Shown here piece after piece: positions 1 through 8,221 of a stretch of DNA of 64,000 nucleotides. Source of the DNA: Candidatus Phaeomarinobacter ectocarpi (GTDB taxonomy: Bacteria > Pseudomonadota > Alphaproteobacteria > CGMCC-115125); NCBI RefSeq assembly GCF_000689395.1, contig NZ_HG966617.1:28282-92281 (forward strand), given 5' to 3'. The notes under the pieces are model-generated. The model was not told where the DNA came from and ran no database searches. It saw only the letters and a list, made by a program, of their open reading frames with translations. Within the stretch, counting starts at the first letter, position 1. Every line of letters starts with the position of its first letter. The translations under genes were made by a program, and so were the position numbers.

Positions 1-531
1 ATTGAAACCTCGGAACTGCCAATGATGCTCTACGTGTACGCGACCATCATTCTGCTGGTGTACCTCACCTATCGTGACTGGCGTGCAACGATCTGCTGTT
101 GTGTGCCGCTGACGCTGGCCACCTTCCTGGGCTACTGGTTCATGGAAGAACTGGAAATCGGCCTCAAGGTTGCGACCTTGCCGGTGATGGTGCTGGCTGT
201 GGGTCTGGGCGTGGACTACGCGTTCTATATCTACAACCGCCTGCAGTTCCACCTGTCCGAAGGCCTCGACATCACCGACAGCTTCAAGCAGTCAATGTTC
301 GAGACCGGCATGGCCGTTGTGTTCACCGCCATTACCCTTGCGGTTGGCGTGAGCACCTGGACCTTCTCACCGCTGAAGTTCCAGGCTGACATGGGCCTGC
401 TGCTCACCTTCATGTTCCTGACGAACATGATTATGGCCATCACGGTGCTGCCAGCCATCGCCGTGGTTCTGGACATGGTGTTCCCGCGTCGTACGCCAAT
501 CAAAGCGCCTTCTGGCATCTTGGCTCACTAA
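1..531 (+). CDS. RND superfamily (MMPL-type) transporter, C-terminal fragment
   Basis: The frame is open from base 1, so only the last 176 or so residues of a large inner-membrane exporter are present; the 5' part lies outside the window. The fragment carries about five hydrophobic segments. It includes GLGVDYAFYIYNRL, which matches the Gly/Asp/Tyr helix found in the C-terminal membrane half of MMPL and HpnN-like RND proteins, where the Asp is thought to serve in proton relay. The family moves lipids or hydrophobic compounds using the proton gradient; the substrate here cannot be told. A strong hairpin follows 26 bases after the stop. The family call is firm; the subfamily is uncertain. Confidence 0.85.
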   Translation: METSELPMMLYVYATIILLVYLTYRDWRATICCCVPLTLATFLGYWFMEELEIGLKVATLPVMVLAVGLGVDYAFYIYNRLQFHLSEGLDITDSFKQSMFETGMAVVFTAITLAVGVSTWTFSPLKFQADMGLLLTFMFLTNMIMAITVLPAIAVVLDMVFPRRTPIKAPSGILAH

Positions 532-556
532 CGCGAAACACGAAGTACTCGAGTAA

Positions 557-589
557 GGGGTGTATCTGCCTCATCGGCAGATACACCCC
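557..589 (+). terminator. Perfect 14-bp hairpin downstream of the RND gene
   Basis: GGGGTGTATCTGCC (557-570) pairs perfectly with 576-589 across the 5-base loop TCATC. No T-run follows on either strand, so it is either a weak terminator or an RNA-stabilising 3' end between the RND gene and the TerB-like gene. Confidence 0.55.
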
Positions 590-633
590 CCAAAGCACCC
601 AACCAACGGTGCGCTCGCAAGGGGAAGCGAAAT

Positions 634-1098
634 ATGCTTGATCGAATTGTTGCCTTTCTAGAAAACCGCGCCGCGCCAGGCGGGGAATCTTCCGACCCGT
701 TTTCCGTAAAACAGGTCGCCGCAGCGGCCCTCATGGTTGAAGGCGCGCGTCTCGACAGTGACTTTGACGACACCGAGCGTGCCGCCATGGAACGCATCGT
801 CGGTGAGCGGTTCTCGCTGAGCGCAGACGATGCTCAGACATTGATCGACATTGCTGCTGAACGTCAGAAGTCGAACTACGACAACTGGCAGTTCACAAAT
901 GCTGTTGCCAAGAACTTCAGCACCGAAGAGCAGATCGATATTCTTTCCATGATGTGGGAAGTCGCCTACGCCGATGGTGAACTGCACCGCTTTGAAGTGC
1001 ATCAGATCAAAACCGTTGCTGGCCAGCTTGGCCGTAGCGATGCAGATCTGGAAAAAGCCCGCAAGGATGCGCAGGCCCGTCTGGGTATCACCGACTAG
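634..1098 (+). CDS. TerB-like (tellurite resistance TerB / DjlA-N fold) protein
   Basis: This 154-aa soluble all-helical protein has the TerB pattern: an early helix with VKQVAAAALMVEGARLDSDF, a second with ERAAMERIVGERFSLS, and a late repeat WEVAYADGELHRFEVHQI. The acidic D-x-D/E residues in the paired helices are the presumed metal-binding positions of the fold. Proteins of this family occur widely outside tellurite operons as single genes of unknown role. The ATG at 634 is preceded by AAGGGGAAGCG, a good ribosome-binding site. It stands alone between a hairpin and a bidirectional terminator. The fold call is good; the function is unknown. Confidence 0.8.
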   Translation: MLDRIVAFLENRAAPGGESSDPFSVKQVAAAALMVEGARLDSDFDDTERAAMERIVGERFSLSADDAQTLIDIAAERQKSNYDNWQFTNAVAKNFSTEEQIDILSMMWEVAYADGELHRFEVHQIKTVAGQLGRSDADLEKARKDAQARLGITD

Positions 1099-1122
1099 CA
1101 GCGCACGGTCGCTACAAACAAC

Positions 1123-1153
1123 AAAGCCCCGGCAGTACTGCCGGGGCTTTTTG
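1123..1153. terminator. Bidirectional rho-independent terminator
   Basis: AAAGCCCCGGCAGT (1123-1136) is followed directly by its perfect reverse complement (1137-1150), then TT on the plus strand and TTTGTTGTTTG on the minus strand. It lies between convergent genes, TerB-like (+) and the HAD hydrolase (-), and probably ends both. Confidence 0.85.
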
Positions 1154-1173
1154 TGTTTGCGTGGTCAGGCGTC

Positions 1174-1818
1174 CTAACGAAGCGCGAACCCGACGACTTC
1201 TTCAAGGTCAGCCAAGGCCTGATCTGCGCCTGATACCTTGATGGCTTTCATGCCGACCTGGTGGGCCGCCTTGCAGTTGATGCCAAGGTCATCAAGATAG
1301 ACCGCATCAGCGGCCGCAACGCCCAACTCCTCCAGAGCCATCTCATAGATCTTCGGATGCGGCTTGCGAACGCCCGCCTTGCTGGACTCAATGATGAACT
1401 CGAACTCATCCATGATTTCCTGAACAGCCTTGGCCTTCTCGCTGGTGCTCGCCATGCCGGCACCTTCGCCTGCGGACACATTGTTGGTGATGCATGACAC
1501 CCGCAGGCCTTTTGCCTTGATGGTTCTCAGCGCCGCCAGCATTTCCGGCCGTACATCGCCAGACAGGAGAGCAATTATCTCCCTGCCACGCACCTCATGG
1601 CCCAGAGCCTTTGCTTCCTGCGCAAACAGCTCGTCGAACTCGTCCATGTCCACGTCGGAGCGTTCGAACTTCGCCCAGGCATTGTCGAGATAATTGGTCG
1701 AGTTGATTTTGCGAATGAGGTCCTCGGGCAAGCCGCGCTCGCGTTCAAAGCGTGCGAATGCTTCAAAAGGGCTTGTCGTAAACACTCCACCGAAATCCCA
1801 AATAACCGCTTTGACCAT
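1174..1818 (-). CDS. HAD-IA family hydrolase
   Basis: The 214-aa protein has the HAD Rossmann fold: motif I WDFGGVF near residue 7, motif II CITNN near residue 110, motif III lysine in KAGVRKPHPKIY, and motif IV VYLDDLGINC. Motif I reads D-F-G-G-V, so the second Asp of the classical DxD phosphatase pair is replaced by Gly, as in the group resembling the N-terminal domains of soluble epoxide hydrolase and ACAD10. Activity may therefore be phosphatase with altered chemistry, or something else. The gene lies 5 bp downstream of bioA on the same strand, so co-transcription is likely, but no biotin role is known. Confidence 0.85.
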   Translation of the reverse strand: MVKAVIWDFGGVFTTSPFEAFARFERERGLPEDLIRKINSTNYLDNAWAKFERSDVDMDEFDELFAQEAKALGHEVRGREIIALLSGDVRPEMLAALRTIKAKGLRVSCITNNVSAGEGAGMASTSEKAKAVQEIMDEFEFIIESSKAGVRKPHPKIYEMALEELGVAAADAVYLDDLGINCKAAHQVGMKAIKVSGADQALADLEEVVGFALR

Positions 1819-1823
1819 GTCCC

Positions 1824-3134
1824 CTAACCCTCTTCGTTTTTCTTGATGCCCCAGTCGCGCACAACCTCAACCATGGCAGTGGTGATGTGCGACAGGTCGC
1901 TGGGTGAGATCACCAGCGGCGGCGTTGTATAGACAATATTGTTGAAAGGCCTGTTCCAGACGCCCCGCGCAATGAACTCAGCCTTCATCCAGTCATTATC
2001 ACCATGGGGCTCAAGCTCGATAACACCGATCGCCCCCTTGACCCTGACGTCCCTGACGCCCGGCAGCTTTCGGGCCGGTTCCAGCTCCTCGGCCAGCTGC
2101 TGCGCAATGCGCGCAACGCGTGGGCCGGGGGGGTCCTGTTCAAACAGATCAAGCGCCGCATTTGCCGCCGCACACCCCATGGCGTTGCCCATATAAGTGG
2201 GCCCATGCATCAGTGCGGTTTCAGCACTGTCGGATAAAAAAGCATCGAACACATGTGTGCGTGCGAGCGTGGCAGCAAGCGGCAGCGTTCCGCCGGTCAG
2301 TGCTTTGGACAGTGTCATGATGTCCGGCACGATATCGGCCTGCTCGCAGGCAAACAGAGTCCCGGTGCGGCCAAAGCCTGTGAAAATCTCGTCCAGGATC
2401 AAAAGCACGCCGTGGCGGTCGCAGGCCGCTCGAATGAAATCCAGTGTCTCAGGCGCGTGCATGATCATCCCGCCGGCGCCCTGAACCAACGGCTCCATCA
2501 CAACGGCAGCGATGTCATCCGTGCGTGAGGCAAGCAGGTCATCAAAGGCTGCTTGCGTAGCAGTGTCTATCGGCAGGTCTGTGATGATCTGCTGTGCAAG
2601 CAGCCCGGCAAACAGCGAGTGCATGCCTTCCTCGGGATCACACACCGACATGGTGGCAAACGTGTCGCCATGATAGCCGCCGGTGAAAGACACAAACTGT
2701 GACCGGCCCACAGCGCCTTTGTTGATCCAGTACTGCACCGCCATCTTCATGGCGATTTCGACGGAAACTGACCCGGATTCAGAAAAGAAAACGCGGGACA
2801 GGTCGCCCGGCGCCATCTTCGCCAGGCGAGAGGCCAGCGTGTAGGCCTGCTCGTGGGCAAGCCCGCCCAGCATCACATGGGGAAGCGTTTCCAGCTGCTT
2901 CGTCACAGCCTCGCGGATATGGGGGTGGTTATAGCCATGGGCAGCCGTCCACCATGACGCCACGCCATCAATGAGTTCGCGGCCATCCTCCATAATCAAT
3001 TTGCATCCCTGCGTACTGGCAATCGGTGCAGGCAGGGGTGCGTCTTGCATCTGCGTATAGGGCAACCAGATATGGTCAAACCCGTCGGTCAGCCATGCAG
3101 GCGGCGTGCTATTGGTCCCGGGCGTATCAGCCAT
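1824..3134 (-). CDS. bioA: Adenosylmethionine-8-amino-7-oxononanoate aminotransferase (DAPA synthase)
   Basis: BioA converts 7-keto-8-aminopelargonate to 7,8-diaminopelargonate, with S-adenosylmethionine as amino donor, in the third step of the biotin ring pathway. The 436-aa sequence is a class III PLP aminotransferase: [15 protein letters not shown] near residue 118, the [12 protein letters not shown] cofactor-Asp motif, and the Schiff-base lysine in [15 protein letters not shown]. The aromatic [12 protein letters not shown] stretch near residue 60 is typical of BioA. It is divergent from bioF-bioD across a 108-bp gap, which fits a shared control region. The start is the ATG at 3134; no strong ribosome-binding site precedes it. 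Confidence 0.95.
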   Translation of the reverse strand: MADTPGTNSTPPAWLTDGFDHIWLPYTQMQDAPLPAPIASTQGCKLIMEDGRELIDGVASWWTAAHGYNHPHIREAVTKQLETLPHVMLGGLAHEQAYTLASRLAKMAPGDLSRVFFSESGSVSVEIAMKMAVQYWINKGAVGRSQFVSFTGGYHGDTFATMSVCDPEEGMHSLFAGLLAQQIITDLPIDTATQAAFDDLLASRTDDIAAVVMEPLVQGAGGMIMHAPETLDFIRAACDRHGVLLILDEIFTGFGRTGTLFACEQADIVPDIMTLSKALTGGTLPLAATLARTHVFDAFLSDSAETALMHGPTYMGNAMGCAAANAALDLFEQDPPGPRVARIAQQLAEELEPARKLPGVRDVRVKGAIGVIELEPHGDNDWMKAEFIARGVWNRPFNNIVYTTPPLVISPSDLSHITTAMVEVVRDWGIKKNEEG

Positions 3135-3242
3135 GCGTATGTCGAGAAGTCCTTGAGGGGGAATAGGCGGCAGAGCATAGTGGCCCGCACCTGAGGAACA
3201 AGCCTAATCCCGTAAAAACAAGCCATATAAGCAAGAGGGTTT

Positions 3243-4409
3243 ATGCCCAGCCTGAATGACTTCGCCAGCACCAAACTTGAAAACCTCACGGCACGTGGAC
3301 AACGCCGCGAGCTGACCGACACTGCCCGCAAGGCTGCTGGAAACGCAGTCCGTGGCAACCGGGACGTGATTTCGTTTTGCTGTAACGACTATCTCAATCT
3401 GTCCCAGCACCCCGCCGTCAAAAGAGCCGCCCAGGCAGCCGTTGAAGAGTTCGGTGTCGGGTCGGGCGCCTCTCGCCTTGTCACCGGCAATCATCCCCTG
3501 TTCGCGCAGCTCGAAACGCGCCTGGCCCGCCTCAAGGGCACGGACGCTGCCTTGGTTTTCGGCGCTGGCTACCTTGCAAATACCGGGATCATCCCAAGCC
3601 TTGTGGGCGCGGGCGACGTTGTGTTTGCTGATGAGCTTAGTCACGCCTGCTTGATGTCCGGAGCCCGCATGTCAGACGCGCAGGTGCATGTCTTTCGGCA
3701 CAACGACATGGCCCATCTGGAAGAGCTGTTGACGGCCCACCGCGGCTCTGCCCGCAACGCCCTGATGGTGACAGACGGCGTCTTCTCCATGGATGGTGAC
3801 CTTGCGCCCTTGCCTCAGATGGTCGCGCTGGCCAATGAGCACGAGACGTGGCTGATGACCGATGATGCCCATGGCCTGGGGGTCATTGGGGGCGGTCATG
3901 GGTCAGCGCGCGCCTTTGGTGATGTGCCCCTCGATATCCCGCTGCAAATGGGAACACTCTCCAAGGCTGTTGGCGGCTTTGGGGGGTATGTATGTGCCAG
4001 CCAACCGGTGATTGACCTCCTCAAGAGCCGGGCCCGCACGTTTGTGTATTCAACTGGCCTGCCTCCAGCCAATGCAGCTGCCGCCATTGCCGCCCTTGAG
4101 ATAATCGAAAGCGACACGGACCTGATCGAAAAGCCCGTGAGCAATGCAGCGCAGTTCTGCCATGAGGCAGGATTGCCGGCCCCCCAAAGCCCAATTGTGC
4201 CCGTCATCATCGGGGACGAGCGTGACGCGCTGGGTGCGTCCCACATGCTTCTTGACGAAGGCTATCTGGTCACAGCCATTCGTCCGCCAACCGTGCCTGC
4301 TGGCACCGCCCGGCTACGCCTGACATTCATGGCGGAGCACGACCCCGAGGATATTTCACGACTTGCGGAAATTATCCGTGAACGGATTATAAGGCGATCG
4401 GCAGCATGA
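3243..4409 (+). CDS. bioF: 8-amino-7-oxononanoate synthase
   Basis: BioF condenses pimeloyl-ACP/CoA with alanine, releasing CO2, to start the biotin ring. At 388 aa it matches the alpha-oxoamine synthase family: FCCNDYLNLSQHP near residue 40, the TDDAHGLGVIG PLP-contact motif, and the catalytic lysine in GTLSKAVGGFGGY. ATG at 3243 follows AGAGGG closely. The stop overlaps the bioD start in an ATGA (4406-4409), so the two are translationally coupled. The family also contains KBL and HemA, but the bioA/bioD neighbours settle the call. Confidence 0.96.
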   Translation: MPSLNDFASTKLENLTARGQRRELTDTARKAAGNAVRGNRDVISFCCNDYLNLSQHPAVKRAAQAAVEEFGVGSGASRLVTGNHPLFAQLETRLARLKGTDAALVFGAGYLANTGIIPSLVGAGDVVFADELSHACLMSGARMSDAQVHVFRHNDMAHLEELLTAHRGSARNALMVTDGVFSMDGDLAPLPQMVALANEHETWLMTDDAHGLGVIGGGHGSARAFGDVPLDIPLQMGTLSKAVGGFGGYVCASQPVIDLLKSRARTFVYSTGLPPANAAAAIAALEIIESDTDLIEKPVSNAAQFCHEAGLPAPQSPIVPVIIGDERDALGASHMLLDEGYLVTAIRPPTVPAGTARLRLTFMAEHDPEDISRLAEIIRERIIRRSAA

Positions 4410-5086
4410 GCAGCTCCACCTTTTTTGTCACGGCTTCAGGCACGGACATTGGCAAGACATATGTCACCACTGGGCTGATCCGCGCCCTCTTGTCTGCAGG
4501 CCGGAAGGTTGAGGCCCTCAAACCCCTGATCACGGATTTCACAGACGCCACCCAAGGCGGCAGCGACACCGTGCTTATTCTTCAGGCGTTGGACAAAGAG
4601 CCGATACAACACGCCATCGAGCATGTATCTCCCTGGCGATACACCGCTGCCCTTGCGCCGGACATGGCCGCAGCCAGAGAAGGTCTGGCTGTGCCCTATG
4701 ACGACGTCATCACCTATTGCCGTGATGCCCGTGCCGCATTGAGTGATGACACGGTCCTCATTGTTGAAGGCGCAGGTGGAGTGCTCGTTCCTGTGGATGA
4801 CACCCACACCATGCGTGATTTCATGACTGACCTTGCCGCCACGCCGATTTTGGTGGTCGGCAGTTATCTGGGCACCATCAGCCATACGCTGACAGCCCTT
4901 GAGGCGCTGCAGAGCCATGGGCTGATACCGGCTGCTATTGTTGTCAGTGAAAGTGAAGGCGCGGGCATTCCGCTGGACGAAACCTGTGATGCCATCAAGC
5001 GGTTCATCGGTGACGTGCCACTCGTACCGGTGCCGCGGGGCGACCAGGACGCGTTCTCGCGCCTCGCCGCACTGATCTCCCGGTAA
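4406..5086 (+). CDS. bioD: ATP-dependent dethiobiotin synthetase
   Basis: BioD closes the ureido ring of dethiobiotin from diaminopelargonate, CO2 and ATP in the cytoplasm. The 226-aa sequence starts with the P-loop GTDIGKTYVTTGLI at about residue 12 and has the VEGAGGVLVPVDD motif near residue 115, both diagnostic for BioD. It overlaps bioF by 4 bp and ends before a strong hairpin terminator. No bioB or bioC/bioH equivalent is in this window, so the rest of the pathway must lie elsewhere. Confidence 0.95.
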   Translation: MSSSTFFVTASGTDIGKTYVTTGLIRALLSAGRKVEALKPLITDFTDATQGGSDTVLILQALDKEPIQHAIEHVSPWRYTAALAPDMAAAREGLAVPYDDVITYCRDARAALSDDTVLIVEGAGGVLVPVDDTHTMRDFMTDLAATPILVVGSYLGTISHTLTALEALQSHGLIPAAIVVSESEGAGIPLDETCDAIKRFIGDVPLVPVPRGDQDAFSRLAALISR

Positions 5087-5115
5087 ATCCTGTTCCTGAT
5101 CTATCCAGACAAGAG

Positions 5116-5150
5116 AAAGGCAGACCTGCATTTGGCAGGTCTGCCTTTTC
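5116..5150 (+). terminator. Rho-independent terminator after bioFD
   Basis: AAAGGCAGACCTGC (5116-5129) pairs perfectly with 5135-5148 over the 5-base loop ATTTG and runs into TTTTC and further T-rich sequence. It probably also acts on the facing 61-aa gene. Confidence 0.85.
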
Positions 5151-5180
5151 TTTGTTGTTCTTTTTCCACAAGGATTGGTC

Positions 5181-5366
5181 CTAGTGGTGGGGGTGCGCCT
5201 TGTAGAAGGCCATGCGACGCGTGAATGACCGTTCGTCTTCCAGCGTATGGCCCGCATATGGATGGCGGGACTTGTGTTGCTCCCTCCGGGGTGTGATCCC
5301 GAAAGAGAGCCAGTACATCATATTCTTCAGCATGGGTGGCTCTCCATTCTTCTCGGTCTTAGACAT
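5181..5366 (-). CDS. Small hypothetical protein (61 aa)
   Basis: I do not recognise this protein. It is basic and His/Arg-rich, with a short hydrophobic stretch (MMYWLSFGI) after residue 15 and a C-terminal KAHPHH. Support is modest: it fills the space between the bioD terminator and the XRE regulator, is divergent from that regulator, and shares with it an intergenic region holding two matched inverted repeats. AGGCGG stands a few bases before the ATG at 5366; an internal Met at residue 12 is an alternative start. It could be a regulated partner of the XRE protein. Confidence 0.5.
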   Translation of the reverse strand: MSKTEKNGEPPMLKNMMYWLSFGITPRREQHKSRHPYAGHTLEDERSFTRRMAFYKAHPHH

Positions 5367-5425
5367 TGCCGCCTATCGGCTACCTGGTTAGAGGTGTCAT
5401 AAAACCGTAATATGTATCCTATATA

Positions 5426-5469
5426 CGCACCATGTGCGCAGACGTCAACAAAAAAGCGCACAGCGTGCG
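5426..5469. promoter_or_regulatory. Two CGCAC-N3-GTGCG inverted repeats, candidate operator
   Basis: CGCAC-CAT-GTGCG (5426-5438) and CGCAC-AGC-GTGCG (5457-5469) are identical in their arms and lie 31 bp apart, close to three helical turns. They occupy the divergent gap between the 61-aa gene and the XRE-family gene, the second ending 33 bases before the regulator's GTG. Seen directly: the repeats. Inferred: a two-site operator bound by the XRE dimer. Confidence 0.55.
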
Positions 5470-5502
5470 TAAATAGAGTCTTAAGAGCCCGCCGAGGGGA
5501 GT

Positions 5503-5724
5503 GTGACTGACATGGATGAGAAAGAATTCAAGCGCTGGCGCAAGTCTTTGGGCATGTCTCAGAAAGACGCCGCAAAAGCACTTGGTCTAAAGCCTCGTAT
5601 CATTCAGTACTACGAGAAAGGAGAGCGTGACGGAGAGAGGGTAAAAGTACCACGCTCTATTCGGCTCGCGTGCTATGCCCTCGCACAGGGAATTACAGAC
5701 TATAATGGGCCAAATGAAGACTAA
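5503..5724 (+). CDS. XRE-family helix-turn-helix transcriptional regulator (73 aa)
   Basis: The whole protein is one Cro/C1-type DNA-binding domain. FKRWRKSLGMSQKDAAKALG covers helices 1-2 and the following LKPRIIQYYEKGER covers the recognition helix. There is no sensory or dimerisation domain. The GTG at 5503 gives 73 aa and sits only 2 bases after GAGGGGA; the in-frame ATG at 5512 is 11 bases after it and may be the real start. Divergent from the 61-aa gene, with two inverted repeats between. It resembles small chromosomal regulators or antitoxin-like repressors; no toxin partner is evident. Confidence 0.8.
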   Translation: MTDMDEKEFKRWRKSLGMSQKDAAKALGLKPRIIQYYEKGERDGERVKVPRSIRLACYALAQGITDYNGPNED

Positions 5725-5763
5725 GAAGTTAACGGATATTAACCAAGACTAGGACCGTCACAA

Positions 5764-6513
5764 TCAGGGCCTGACACAGTCTAAAAGTGGCCCCAACTGA
5801 CCAATTCTCTTGCGAACAATGGCTGCCTGACGGGTGACATGACCCGTTGAAGCCGTTGCATGCAGCTCAATTGGGTTGGGCAGGATGACGGCCAGCCGGG
5901 CCGCCTCCCGCTGGGTCAGATCCTTTGCCGAAACACCAAAATGATGCCGGGCTGCCGCCTCAATGCCAAAGACCCCCGGCCCCCACTCCGCAATGTTCAA
6001 ATAGACCTCAAAAATCCGCTCCTTGGGCCAAAGGGCGTCAATGAGCGTGGCCACATAAAGTTCCAGGCCCTTGCGAATGTAGCTGCGGTGGGGCCACAGC
6101 ATTAAATTGCGCGCGGTCTGCATGGTGAGTGTGCTGGCACCGCCTTGGCCACCACCCTCAATTTCCGCCGTCATGGCTTGTCTCAGGGCCGTCCAGTCGA
6201 CGCCCCCATGGGAGCAGAAGTTGTTGTCTTCGGATGCGATCACCGCGTAGCGCACCGATGGTGCGATCTCTTCCAAGGGCACCCAGTCCCGGCTGAGGCC
6301 CTGTCCCTCGACAAGTCGAATGGCCATGACGGTCGTGAGCGGCGGCGGCACGACCCGGTAGAGCAGGATCAAACCAACGGGAAGAACCACAAATACGCCG
6401 ACAACCCCGACCAGCGCCCACTCGATGATGGACAGGTCACGACGCCGCAGCCGGCTGAAAAAGCCGCCGGATATTGATCTGCGTTTCTTTGAGGATGAGC
6501 GGCGGCGCGTCAC
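5764..6513 (-). CDS. mtgA: Monofunctional biosynthetic peptidoglycan transglycosylase
   Basis: MtgA polymerises lipid II into glycan strands at the periplasmic face of the inner membrane. After a basic, Ser/Arg-rich N-terminus comes one membrane helix (EWALVGVVGVFVVLPVGLILLY), then the GT51 domain. The catalytic Glu is in ASEDNNFCSHGGVDW, followed by GGASTLTMQTARN, IRKGLELYVATLI and the EVYLNIAEWG motif. The open frame reaches 6609, but the GTG at 6513 has GGAG at good spacing and gives about 249 aa, close to the family length. It stands alone on the minus strand, facing away from the XRE gene. Confidence 0.92.
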   Translation of the reverse strand: MTRRRSSSKKRRSISGGFFSRLRRRDLSIIEWALVGVVGVFVVLPVGLILLYRVVPPPLTTVMAIRLVEGQGLSRDWVPLEEIAPSVRYAVIASEDNNFCSHGGVDWTALRQAMTAEIEGGGQGGASTLTMQTARNLMLWPHRSYIRKGLELYVATLIDALWPKERIFEVYLNIAEWGPGVFGIEAAARHHFGVSAKDLTQREAARLAVILPNPIELHATASTGHVTRQAAIVRKRIGQLGPLLDCVRP

Positions 6514-6611
6514 GCGGTTGATCTCCAGAATGGTCAGCGCGGCAAAGTCTATGCGCCAACCACAAACAAAGTGATAGCGGGCTTTGTACTCTCGGGGACA
6601 AATGGTCACCG

Positions 6612-6654
6612 AACAAACAAAAACCGGGACCAGCCTAAAGGCGGATCCCGGTTC
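6612..6654 (-). terminator. Terminator of the chemoreceptor gene
   Basis: On the minus strand, AACCGGGA and TCCCGGTT enclose an inner GCC-TTTA-GGC pairing and are followed by TTTGTTTGTT. It lies about 40 bases after the chemoreceptor stop. Confidence 0.7.
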
Positions 6655-6690
6655 TCGACCCCTTGGGTGGGGCGTGGCGTTGAAGGTGCT

Positions 6691-8064
6691 CTATGCGGCG
6701 TTCATGTGCTGCAGGAAGCCCTCAATCTCAGTGCGCAACTCAGCGGCGTGCTGGGAGAGCTCGCCGGCGGCTGACAGAACTTCCTGAGCCGAAGCACCTG
6801 TCTCGCTCACAGAAGAGGAGACACCGGCGATATTCGAGGACACTTCCTGTGTACCCAAAGCCGCTTCCTGGACATTGCGGGCAATCTCCTGCGTCGCGCT
6901 GCCCTGTTCTTCAACGGCACTTGCGATGGCTGTTGAGATGGAAGAAATCTCATCAATCGTCGACTGAATGGACGCGATGGCATCCACAGCGCTCGACGTC
7001 ACATCCTGAATGGACGAGATCTGCGTGCCGATGTCTTCAGTGGCCTTGGCGGTCTGCGTTGCCAGTGCTTTCACTTCAGAGGCCACAACCGCAAAGCCCT
7101 TGCCCGCTTCACCGGCGCGAGCGGCTTCAATCGTGGCATTGAGTGCAAGCAGGTTCGTCTGGCTTGCAATATCCGTGATGAGGCTCACCACGTCACCAAT
7201 ACGGCCTGCTGCTTCAGCAAGGCTCTGCACGGTCTGATTTGTGCGTGTGGCCTCATCGACAGCACGTCCGGCGATCTGGGAGGACTGCGCAACCTGGCGG
7301 CCAATTTCCTGAACCGAGCTGGCAAGCTCTTCAGCAGCGCCGGCAACAGTCTGGACATTGGTAGACGCTTCTTCAGAAGCAGATGCCACCGTCGCAGAAC
7401 GGGTGGATGCTTCCTCGGCTGTGCCTGTCATGCCGCGGGCAGTGGCGTCGAGTTCAGTTGACGCAGATGCAACCACATCGACAACGCCCTTCACCTTTTC
7501 AGCCATGGAAATCTGAGCTGATACAACGCTCCAGCTCACCATTGGGCCAGCATAGGAACCGTCCGGGTTGGTGATGGCAGAAACATTGAGTTCGAGTTTC
7601 TCCGGTCCAACCTGGATCAGTGCCTTGTGCGGAAGGTTGGCAGGGTCGCCCAGCATGGTGCGCTGATGCACCGGACTTTTGTGGAACACGTCAATGCATG
7701 CGCCTTCAACTTCGTCCGCTTTGATGGGCAGATGCTCTTCGATTGTCCGCAGCGTATCGATGCTTGTCTTGTTGACGTAGCGGATCTTGAAGTCTTCGGG
7801 ATCGCACATCATGACGTTGATGGGCATCTCGTCCACCATCTGCGAAAGCTGTGTAGCCTGGCGCAACTTGTCAGCGATTGTCGCAATCGCCTGCCATTGA
7901 GTACCTGCATCACCGGATTCCGCCCCTTCCGGCAAACTGACAAGGTCGCCAGACGCGAGTGCCGTAAGCGTGGCCTCGATTGTAGTCTTTGGATTTGAAG
8001 CGTCGCCCCTCTTGGACTTCGCGCTTCCTTTGGTGCTCTTGGCACCGCGATCAAAAATGCTCAT
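6691..8064 (-). CDS. Cytoplasmic methyl-accepting chemotaxis protein with PAS domain
   Basis: The 457-aa protein has no membrane segment or signal peptide. Residues about 60-185 look like a PAS sensor ([19 protein letters not shown], later [15 protein letters not shown]). The C-terminal half is a long coiled-coil MCP signalling domain with the conserved tip [33 protein letters not shown] shortened here to its core [20 protein letters not shown]. It should signal to CheA/CheW from the cytoplasm in response to a soluble, redox or gas cue; the ligand is unknown. No che genes lie nearby, so the receptor is an orphan here. A terminator follows, and a solo promoter is likely in 8065-8221. Confidence 0.92.
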   Translation of the reverse strand: MSIFDRGAKSTKGSAKSKRGDASNPKTTIEATLTALASGDLVSLPEGAESGDAGTQWQAIATIADKLRQATQLSQMVDEMPINVMMCDPEDFKIRYVNKTSIDTLRTIEEHLPIKADEVEGACIDVFHKSPVHQRTMLGDPANLPHKALIQVGPEKLELNVSAITNPDGSYAGPMVSWSVVSAQISMAEKVKGVVDVVASASTELDATARGMTGTAEEASTRSATVASASEEASTNVQTVAGAAEELASSVQEIGRQVAQSSQIAGRAVDEATRTNQTVQSLAEAAGRIGDVVSLITDIASQTNLLALNATIEAARAGEAGKGFAVVASEVKALATQTAKATEDIGTQISSIQDVTSSAVDAIASIQSTIDEISSISTAIASAVEEQGSATQEIARNVQEAALGTQEVSSNIAGVSSSVSETGASAQEVLSAAGELSQHAAELRTEIEGFLQHMNAA

Positions 8065-8221
8065 GAATTTCCCCTCTCATGGCCACCTGCCTCAAGCGGG
8101 TGTTTCGTGATTAAAGAGGAGGTCTGTAAAATAATCGTAAAAGTTGCACGATTTTGGGGCATGCAAGTTTTTAGGCGTTGAAATCAAATGGATTTCTTCT
8201 GCAACTGTAAGGCGAAATGGC

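Noticed and set aside
634..1098. Tellurite-resistance operon
   Set aside because: Only a lone TerB-like gene is present, with no TerC, TerD or TerZ neighbours.
3135..3242. BioR-type operator between bioA and bioF
   Set aside because: I looked for a TTAT-N2-ATAA palindrome in the divergent gap and did not find one.
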